From NCBI GenBank assembly GCA_035273665.1, contig DATEOW010000117.1, positions 1 through 5,970 on the forward strand: a stretch of DNA of 5,970 nt, read 5' to 3'. Made by a program: the position numbers and the translations under genes. Below the pieces are notes generated by a model that did no database searches, was not told where the DNA came from, and saw nothing but the letters and a program-made list of their open reading frames with translations. This document shows, piece after piece, positions 1 through 5,025 of the stretch; position 1 is the first letter of the stretch, and every line of letters starts with the position of its first letter. Origin of the DNA: DATEEW01 sp035273665. Its GTDB lineage: Bacteria; Pseudomonadota; Gammaproteobacteria; Burkholderiales; SG8-39.

Positions 1-538
1 CGGGATACGCGCCGTCGCTATCCGTTTGCATGCGAAACAGCATGCCGGGCAGGTTTGCCGCAATCGCATGAAGCCGGGTTTCCGATTCGCGCAAGGCCGC
101 TTCGGCGGCGCGTTGCTTGGCGCGCGCCGCTGCGGCGCGCATCGAGCGCTCGATAGCGGGAATAAGCCGCGCCAGGCGGTCTTTGAGGATGTAATCGTCG
201 GCCCCAGCACGCATCGCTTCGACGGCCGCATCTTCGCCGATCGCGCCCGAAAGAATGATGAAAGGCACATCCAAACCGTAGGACTGCAACGTCGCGAGCG
301 CGTCGTGAGCGGAAAAAGTTGGCAAACGGTGATCGGAAATCACCGCGTCCCATTCTCGCTCCGACAATGCTGCGCGCATCTCCTTCTCGTCTTCCACCCT
401 GTGTGCCTCGAGGGCATAACCGGACCGCCGCAACGCGATGCGCAGCAGTTCGTAGTCCGCTTCGGAATCTTCGACGACAAGGAGGCGTAATGCGCGCAGG
501 CTGGACAAGTTGGGACTGCGTAAAGGGGAGGTCAGCAA
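1..538 (-). CDS. Hybrid response regulator: receiver domain plus PAS domain, N-terminal part only
   Basis: This is the first 179 codons of a cytoplasmic signalling protein; the gene continues beyond the left edge. Residues about 17-135 form a receiver (REC) domain. The acidic pair is E23/D24 (VVEDSEAD), the phospho-acceptor is D69 (VISDHRLP), the switch residue is S97 (IILSGAIGED) and the conserved lysine is K119 (YILKDRL). An Ala/Arg-rich helical linker follows (about 130-153), then the start of a PAS domain (ESETRLHAIAANLPGMLFRM). In this family the receiver-linker-PAS order usually leads into GGDEF/EAL or histidine-kinase output domains. Which one applies cannot be seen here. The start is a TTG at 538, chosen because AAGGAG lies 5 nt upstream; no ATG or GTG lies in frame between it and the upstream in-frame stop. 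It is transcribed divergently from the chemotaxis operon. No TM segment or signal peptide is seen in the visible part. A role linked to chemotaxis is possible from position only. Confidence 0.9.
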   Translation of the reverse strand, partial: MLTSPLRSPNLSSLRALRLLVVEDSEADYELLRIALRRSGYALEAHRVEDEKEMRAALSEREWDAVISDHRLPTFSAHDALATLQSYGLDVPFIILSGAIGEDAAVEAMRAGADDYILKDRLARLIPAIERSMRAAAARAKQRAAEAALRESETRLHAIAANLPGMLFRMQTDSDGAYP

Positions 539-543
539 TTTAT

Positions 544-549
544 CTCCTT
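544..549 (-). promoter_or_regulatory. Shine-Dalgarno site that fixes a TTG start
   Basis: On the minus strand the bases read AAGGAG, then ATAAA, then TTG. The 5 nt spacing and strong match to the 16S rRNA tail support the unusual TTG initiation codon at 538. The next possible starts downstream, such as the Leu TTG near residue 11, have no comparable site. Confidence 0.8.
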
Positions 550-599
550 CCGGTATCGAAGAGTGTGAACCGCCGCACGATTTGAGAGGGATATGGGCC

Positions 600-626
600 T
601 TTATTTAAGGGCTGGCCGGCCGATAG
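600..626 (+). promoter_or_regulatory. Candidate flagellar sigma-28 (FliA) promoter
   Basis: GCCGATAG at 619-626 matches 7 of 8 bases of the FliA -10 consensus GCCGATAA. At the usual 11-nt spacing, the -35 position (600-607, TTTATTTA) matches TAAAGTTT at only 4 of 8 bases, so the -35 half is weak. Transcription would begin near 632-634, leaving a leader of roughly 55 nt before the ATG at 688. Sigma-28 control of chemotaxis and receptor genes is well established in flagellated proteobacteria, so location supports the call. The weak -35 and a GC palindrome overlapping the -10 keep confidence modest. Confidence 0.4.
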
Positions 627-687
627 AAGTCCAATAATCCTCAATGTGTCCCAACCGCCCCGGTATAGAGAGCGAGATTTAGTCTGC

Positions 688-1905
688 ATGAACAATAAAC
701 CTTTGATTCAAAGCGCCGCGCTTTTGGTGGCGGGCTTGCTCGGTCTCAGCCTCCTGCAACCCCCCACCCAATTTCTGCGCTCAGCGATTGTCCTCGTTTC
801 GGTGGCGATCGGCTGGACACTGCTGCTGATTGTGAATCAACGCAACACGAGTCGCCAGATGGCCCGGCAGGTGCAGGAGAACCGCCAACGTCTCACGGAA
901 GTGGCAACGCAAACGGAGCAGACCCTTTCCGAGTATGCCGCGGAATATGGCAATCAGTGCGCTGCGGTGAAAAGCGAATTGACTCAACTCGAAAGCATTT
1001 TGTCCGACGCGATCGCAAAGCTGCTCGGTAGTTTCAACTCGCTGCACGACCATAGCGTCAATCAACAAAACGTTGCCGTCGCCATTTCGCGAGGCGAACT
1101 CAATAAAGGAAGCGAAGCAGTCTCGCTAGATCGTTTCATTACCGAAACTTCGGCCACCTTATTGTCCTTTGTAGACGGCATGATCGAAAACGGCAAGACG
1201 GCGACGACTTTGGCTGAGCGCATGACCACCATTCGCGGTCAAGTCGACCGCATCCTTTCCGTGTTGCGCGAAATCGAAGGGATCAGCAGTCAAACGAACT
1301 TACTCGCCTTGAACGCTGCAATTGAAGCTGCGCGGGCCGGCGAAACGGGGCGGGGATTTGCGGTAGTGGCCGAAGAAGTGCGTTCACTTTCGGATCGCAC
1401 GAAGGATTTCAGTTCGCAAATCCGCACAGACATCGAGCGCATGCATATCTCCATCCAGGAAACCGAGCGATCCATCAACAAGATGGCCGAACGCGACATG
1501 GGGGAGGCCGTCGCCTCCAAGGAGCGCGTCGACGCGACGATGGGCGAAGTGCAGCGCGTCAACAACACCATGTCCGAGAGCGTCGAAGAACTGGGACGCA
1601 TTGCGCGCGAAGTCGAGGCGAACGTGAACACCGCGGTGACGGCGCTCCAGTTTCAAGATCTGGCGGGCCAACTGGTTGGCCATGCGCGCAAGCGCGTGAT
1701 CGAAATCGAATCGAGCCTGGCCGAAGTGACTCGACTCCCCCAAGCGCTGGCCCAAGCGGCCGGCACAGGCGACGTCGCGGGTATGGCACAAGCGCAGGCG
1801 GCAATTGAACAGGCGCAACAAAGCCTGCACGGGATTCGCACACGCACGGCGAAAAACCCCGTGAAGCAGGCTGTGGTTGCAAGCGGCGATATCGACCTGT
1901 TCTAA
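688..1905 (+). CDS. Methyl-accepting chemotaxis protein, two TM helices, no periplasmic sensor, CheZ-like C-terminus
   Basis: This is a 405-residue inner-membrane chemoreceptor. Two hydrophobic helices (about 6-23 and 32-49) are joined by a loop of about 8 residues (QPPTQFLR), so there is essentially no periplasmic ligand domain. No HAMP or PAS domain is recognisable after TM2; a long coiled coil follows directly. The CheA/CheW-binding hairpin tip is at about 195-232 and includes SQTNLLALNAAIEAARAGE. N209, E213 and R216 align with the trimer-contact residues of Tsr. The descending helix ends in FQDLAGQ (322-328) followed by VIEIESSL, closely resembling the catalytic helix of CheZ, with D324 and Q328 matching CheZ D143 and Q147. 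An Ala/Gln-rich stretch (about 352-380) then leads to the C-terminus GDIDLF. There is no CheR-docking NWETF-type pentapeptide. ATG 688 is preferred over an in-frame GTG at 646, because the longer version adds a charged segment before TM1 and has no ribosome site; the site before 688 is itself weak (GCGAGA, about 10 nt away). It is the first gene of the che operon, 46 bp before cheY. Confidence 0.95.
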   Translation: MNNKPLIQSAALLVAGLLGLSLLQPPTQFLRSAIVLVSVAIGWTLLLIVNQRNTSRQMARQVQENRQRLTEVATQTEQTLSEYAAEYGNQCAAVKSELTQLESILSDAIAKLLGSFNSLHDHSVNQQNVAVAISRGELNKGSEAVSLDRFITETSATLLSFVDGMIENGKTATTLAERMTTIRGQVDRILSVLREIEGISSQTNLLALNAAIEAARAGETGRGFAVVAEEVRSLSDRTKDFSSQIRTDIERMHISIQETERSINKMAERDMGEAVASKERVDATMGEVQRVNNTMSESVEELGRIAREVEANVNTAVTALQFQDLAGQLVGHARKRVIEIESSLAEVTRLPQALAQAAGTGDVAGMAQAQAAIEQAQQSLHGIRTRTAKNPVKQAVVASGDIDLF

Positions 1906-1951
1906 ACGAACCAATTAACAAAACGACATAAAGCGGCAGGAGATCGTAAAT

Positions 1952-2317
1952 ATGAGCAAGACAATTCTCGCGGTCGACGATTCGGCTTCAATCAGACAGA
2001 TGGTGGCGTTCACCTTGAAGGGTGCGGGCTATAACGTCGTCGAAGCCTCGGATGGCGAAGAGGGTCTGGCCAAGGCCAAGGCGGGCGGGGTCAATCTCGT
2101 CCTCACGGATCAAAACATGCCGAAAATGGATGGGCTGTCCTTGGTACGCGCCTTACGCGCCATGCCGCAATACGCCGGCACGCCAATTCTTATGCTGACA
2201 ACCGAATCGAGCGATGCAATGAAAGCCGACGGCAAGGCCGCCGGCGCCACGGGTTGGATGGTGAAGCCTTTCGATCCGCCGAAGCTCCTCGAAATCGTCA
2301 AAAAGGTTTTGGGGTAA
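1952..2317 (+). CDS. cheY: Chemotaxis response regulator CheY
   Basis: This is a 121-residue single-domain receiver protein, close to the usual CheY length of 120-130. It is the diffusible output of the array: it takes phosphate from CheA and, when phosphorylated, binds the flagellar motor switch. Visible residues are the Mg-binding acids D9 and D10 (LAVDDSASIRQM), phospho-acceptor D53 (VLTDQNMPKMDG), switch Thr T83 (ILMLTTESSD) and K105 followed by Pro-Phe (WMVKPFDPP). The aromatic switch position, Tyr106 in E. coli CheY, is Trp here (W102), as in many CheY-like proteins of non-enteric clusters. There is no output domain, and no cheZ follows. AGGAG sits 9 nt before the ATG. It could in principle be a phosphate-sink CheY rather than the motor-binding one, since genomes with several che clusters carry several cheY genes. 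Its place directly before cheA favours being this kinase's cognate regulator. Confidence 0.96.
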   Translation: MSKTILAVDDSASIRQMVAFTLKGAGYNVVEASDGEEGLAKAKAGGVNLVLTDQNMPKMDGLSLVRALRAMPQYAGTPILMLTTESSDAMKADGKAAGATGWMVKPFDPPKLLEIVKKVLG

Positions 2318-2321
2318 GGGG
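2316..2321 (+). promoter_or_regulatory. Ribosome binding site of cheA overlapping the cheY stop codon
   Basis: AAGGGG begins inside the TAA stop of cheY (2315-2317) and lies 5 nt before the cheA ATG at 2327. The overlap suggests translational coupling, which would help keep the regulator and kinase in proportion. It also favours 2327 over the internal ATG at 2369, which lacks such a site. Confidence 0.7.
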
Positions 2322-2326
2322 CGCAG

Positions 2327-4480
2327 ATGTCCAATACAGGACAATCGGGAGGCTCATCGTCCATCGACATGAGCCAGTTCTACCAAGTCTTCTTTGAAGA
2401 GGCGGAAGAACATTTATCGAATATGGAATCGCTGTTGCTCTCCATCGATCCGGCTGAAGCCAGCGGCGAAGAGCTCAACGCGATATTTCGTGCTGCCCAT
2501 TCGATCAAAGGCGGTAGCGGTACCTTTGGTTTCAACGATATGACGGAAGTGACGCATATCCTGGAATCGCTACTCGATCGCGTCCGCAAGAACGAGATGA
2601 TCTTGACTACCGAGATGGTCGACGCGCTGTTGGCTTCCGGGGATGTGCTGAAGGCGCAACTCGCGAGACATCGCGGTCAAGGCGGGGAGCCGCCGGATGC
2701 GAGCGGTGTATGCGAGCGTGTCAAATCCTTGATGAACGCTGGGGGTGCGAAAGCATCCGCGCCTGCAAAAACCGCTTCGAGTTCGCAGCATGCGGCTGAA
2801 CGCGATCTTGAAATTCGATTTCCGGAACCTGCGGCGGATGTCGACGCAGCCGCAGTGCAAGATCTATACGACACTATCGGCCAACTCGGCGCCATGACCG
2901 GCGAGATCGAATCGAAAGACGGCCAGCGGAGCTTTCAATATCGGACGCGTAAATCCGATAAGGAACTGCGCAATCTTTTCGCGTTCGTTTGCGACACGCA
3001 GGCGGTGGAAATCATCGATCCGCAGCGAGCCAAGGCGGAAGACGAAGCGGGCTTTGGACTATTCGGCGACGCGGAACCGGCGAAAGACGATAGTTTCGGG
3101 TTCTTCGACGAACTGCCCGCATTGCCTAGTGCAACAACGGTCAAAGACGATAGTTTCGGTTTCTTCGGCGATGACGCGCCTGGGTTGCCGGCATCCGTAA
3201 AAAGCGCAGCAGCGCCCGCGGCCGATCCCAGTATCGGGCGGCGTGCGACCGATCACGCCGCAGCAGACGCCCGTAGCGGTCGGCGCGAGACCGACAAGAA
3301 TGTCGCGGCGGCGCAAGACACTTCCATTCGGGTGAGCGTGGAGAAAGTCGATCAACTGATCAATCAGGTCGGCGAACTCGTGATCACGCAAGCCATGCTG
3401 GCGCAAGCGGTATCGAAGCTCGATCCATTGCTCTTCCAGCAAATGCTGAGCGGCATGGCGGATCTGGAACGGAACACCCGCGATCTGCAGGAATCGGTCA
3501 TGTCGATTCGCATGCTGCCCATCGGTTTTGTATTCAAGCGTTTCCCGCGCATGGTGCGCGATCTTGCCGGCAAGTTGAACAAGCAGGTACAGCTGCTGAC
3601 CGAGGGTGAGGGCACTGAACTCGACAAGGGCTTGATCGAAAAGATCGCCGACCCGTTGAACCATCTCATCCGCAACTCGGTGGATCATGGTATCGAAATG
3701 CCTGATGCGCGCGTCGCTGCGGGTAAACCGGCGCAAGGAACGGTGACCCTTCGCGCCTCGCACCAAGGTGGAAGCATTCTGATCGAAGTCGTGGACGACG
3801 GCAAAGGCCTCGACCGCGAGAAGATTCTTGCGAAGGGACGTGAACGCGGCCTTCCGGTTAGCGATTCCATGAGCGACGGCGAAGTGTGGGGTTTGATTTT
3901 TGAAGCAGGATTCTCCACCGCCGACAAAGTGACCGATATTTCCGGCCGCGGAGTCGGCATGGATGTCGTCAAACGCAATATCGCCGAACTCGGCGGCACG
4001 GTGGAAATCGAATCGGCCACCGGCCATGGCACGCGTATGAAAGTGCGCCTTCCCCTCACGCTCGCCATCATCGATGGTATGTCCGTCGCCGTGGGTGAAG
4101 ATGTTTACATCATTCCCTTGGCTACCGTCGTCGAATCCCTTCAGGCGGGTAGCCGGGCCGTGCGGTCGGTCGCCGGTGGCGGATTCGTCGTGGAGATACG
4201 TGACGAATACTTGCCTGTCATCTCCTTGCACGACCTATTCCCCAACGATACGGCGGCGAAGAACGAGTCGAAGGAAGGGATTATGTTGGTCGTCGAATCG
4301 GAAGGCGTGAAGAACGCTTTTCTCGTCGACGAGCTATTAGGCCAGCAACAGGTCGTGGTGAAGAGCCTGGAAAGCAACTATCGCAGAGTGCCCGGCGTTT
4401 CCGGTGCAACGATCATGGGCGACGGACGCGTCGCTCTCATTCTTGACGTGCCGACTCTGGTTCGCATGAGTCGGCATTAG
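2327..4480 (+). CDS. cheA: Chemotaxis histidine kinase CheA
   Basis: This is a 717-residue cytoplasmic kinase, longer than E. coli CheA (654) because of an extended linker. Domain order: P1 Hpt domain at about 16-115 with phospho-acceptor H58 (IFRAAHSIKGGSGTFGF); a compact domain at about 159-232 in the P2 position whose sequence is unlike enteric P2; an acidic/Ala-rich linker at about 235-330 holding the repeated peptide DDSFGFF (254-260 and 274-280) with a weaker copy GFGLF (242-246), then GRRATD and GRRETD; P3 dimerisation helices from about 331 (IRVSVEKVDQLINQVGELV); P4 ATPase with N box HLIRNSVDHGIE (446-457), DDGKGL (490-495), SGRGVGMDVVK (539-549) and GHGTRM (566-571); and a P5 CheW-like domain from about 580 to the end, which docks to CheW and receptors. 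All kinase motifs appear intact. The gene starts 9 bp after cheY and ends 15 bp before cheW. It should autophosphorylate under receptor control and phosphorylate CheY and, if encoded downstream, CheB. Confidence 0.98.
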   Translation: MSNTGQSGGSSSIDMSQFYQVFFEEAEEHLSNMESLLLSIDPAEASGEELNAIFRAAHSIKGGSGTFGFNDMTEVTHILESLLDRVRKNEMILTTEMVDALLASGDVLKAQLARHRGQGGEPPDASGVCERVKSLMNAGGAKASAPAKTASSSQHAAERDLEIRFPEPAADVDAAAVQDLYDTIGQLGAMTGEIESKDGQRSFQYRTRKSDKELRNLFAFVCDTQAVEIIDPQRAKAEDEAGFGLFGDAEPAKDDSFGFFDELPALPSATTVKDDSFGFFGDDAPGLPASVKSAAAPAADPSIGRRATDHAAADARSGRRETDKNVAAAQDTSIRVSVEKVDQLINQVGELVITQAMLAQAVSKLDPLLFQQMLSGMADLERNTRDLQESVMSIRMLPIGFVFKRFPRMVRDLAGKLNKQVQLLTEGEGTELDKGLIEKIADPLNHLIRNSVDHGIEMPDARVAAGKPAQGTVTLRASHQGGSILIEVVDDGKGLDREKILAKGRERGLPVSDSMSDGEVWGLIFEAGFSTADKVTDISGRGVGMDVVKRNIAELGGTVEIESATGHGTRMKVRLPLTLAIIDGMSVAVGEDVYIIPLATVVESLQAGSRAVRSVAGGGFVVEIRDEYLPVISLHDLFPNDTAAKNESKEGIMLVVESEGVKNAFLVDELLGQQQVVVKSLESNYRRVPGVSGATIMGDGRVALILDVPTLVRMSRH
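3083..3169 (+). repeat. In-frame tandem repeat in the cheA linker (KDDSFGFF units)
   Basis: Two copies start at 3083 and 3143, a 60-nt (20-codon) period. The first 27 nt of each differ at only two positions, and the first 17 nt (AAAGACGATAGTTTCGG) are identical down to codon choice. Each encodes KDDSFGFF followed by acidic residues and a Pro/Ala spacer. A more diverged relative (EAGFGLFGDAEP) precedes them at 3044-3079. The shared synonymous codons point to a fairly recent duplication rather than convergence. Confidence 0.85.
3236..3295 (+). repeat. Short GRR(A/E)TD repeat before the CheA dimerisation domain
   Basis: GRRATD (3236-3253) and GRRETD (3278-3295) are spaced by 42 nt in frame, just ahead of P3. 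Basic RR-x-x-D motifs near this point seem common in CheA proteins of this general type, so this is probably a family linker feature. No function is assigned. Confidence 0.5.
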
Positions 4481-4495
4481 AAGAGGGGCAAGAGC

Positions 4496-4999
4496 ATGTC
4501 AAAAATAGACGCGGCATCGCACGGCACTATCCACGCGGGTGAGTTCCTCACCTTCGTGCTCGGCAGCGAGGAATACGGTATCGATATCCTCAAGGTTCAG
4601 GAAATTCGCGGCTACGACGCGGTAACGCGCATCGCCAACGCGCCGGCCTTCATCAAAGGGGTGATCAACCTGCGCGGCATCATCGTACCGATCGTCGACC
4701 TGCGTTTGAAATTCCAGGTAGGCGAAGCGCTGTACAACGATTTTACGGTCGTCATCATTCTCAACGTCTCCAACCGCACCGTGGGTGTCGTGGTGGATGG
4801 CGTGTCCGATGTGATGGCATTGACCGCAGACCAGATTCGCCCCGCGCCCGAATTCGGCGCGGCAGTGGATACGCGTTACCTCACCGGCCTGGCGGCGGTT
4901 GAAGAACGCATGTTGATTCTCCTCGATATCGAGGGCTTGATGAGTAGCGGCGACCTGGCATTGACGGACGCGGCCGCAGACGAAGCGATTGCGGCTTAG
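4496..4999 (+). CDS. cheW: Chemotaxis coupling protein CheW
   Basis: This is a 167-residue cytoplasmic adaptor that links CheA P5 to receptor tips. The CheW fold starts at about residue 15 (EFLTFVLGSEEYGIDILKV), with E36 in the VQEI segment. The hallmark GVINLRGIIVPIVDLR is at about 55-70, and its R60 is the arginine needed for receptor coupling in characterised CheW proteins. VGVVVDGVSDV (about 96-106) and the closing strand ERMLILLDIEGLM (about 137-149) complete the domain. A short Ala/Asp-rich tail follows. Length is as expected for the family (about 150-170). GAGGGG lies 7 nt before the ATG, and the gap to cheA is 15 bp. A CheV or CheA fragment is excluded because there is no receiver or kinase domain. 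Confidence 0.98.
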   Translation: MSKIDAASHGTIHAGEFLTFVLGSEEYGIDILKVQEIRGYDAVTRIANAPAFIKGVINLRGIIVPIVDLRLKFQVGEALYNDFTVVIILNVSNRTVGVVVDGVSDVMALTADQIRPAPEFGAAVDTRYLTGLAAVEERMLILLDIEGLMSSGDLALTDAAADEAIAA

Positions 5000-5014
5000 G
5001 CCCGCGTGTACATA

Positions 5015-5020
5015 GAGGTG
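5015..5020 (+). promoter_or_regulatory. Ribosome binding site choosing between two adjacent ATG codons
   Basis: GAGGTG lies upstream of the doublet ATGATG at 5023-5028. Counting from GAGG, the first ATG is only 4 nt away and the second is 7 nt away. The second (5026) is therefore the better start; the difference is a single Met. Confidence 0.6.
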
Positions 5021-5025
5021 AAATG

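Noticed and set aside
26..490. Plus-strand open frame near the left edge
   Set aside because: The minus strand here encodes a receiver domain with its conserved residues in place; the plus-strand translation shows none and lacks a convincing start.
614..621. Perfect 8-bp palindrome GGCCGGCC in the intergenic gap
   Set aside because: It is short, GC-only and plausible by chance in this composition. It has no T run, so it is not a terminator, and it resembles no operator I recognise.
646..687. N-terminal extension of the first receptor from GTG 646
   Set aside because: There is no ribosome binding site before the GTG, and the extra 14 residues are charged and precede a TM helix that fits well with ATG 688. 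The ribosome site at 688 is also weak, so some doubt remains.
539..687. Sigma-70 promoter for the minus-strand receiver-PAS gene
   Set aside because: Several TTG-type hexamers and AT-rich stretches exist on the minus strand, but none paired at 16-18 nt spacing with a good match, so no call was made.
1384..1914. Antisense open frame opposite the C-terminal half of the first receptor
   Set aside because: It has no family features, a biased composition and no ribosome site, and it fully overlaps a well-supported signalling domain.
1906..1951. Possible terminator or promoter between the first receptor and cheY
   Set aside because: The 46-bp gap is AT-rich but shows no stem-loop and no convincing -35/-10 pair; its main visible signal is the cheY ribosome site.
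3059..4231. Long antisense open frame (390 codons) opposite cheA
   Set aside because: The sense strand encodes a clear, intact CheA. The antisense product is rich in His, Arg and Asp with no recognisable motif, as expected from a shadow frame opposite a GC-rich gene.
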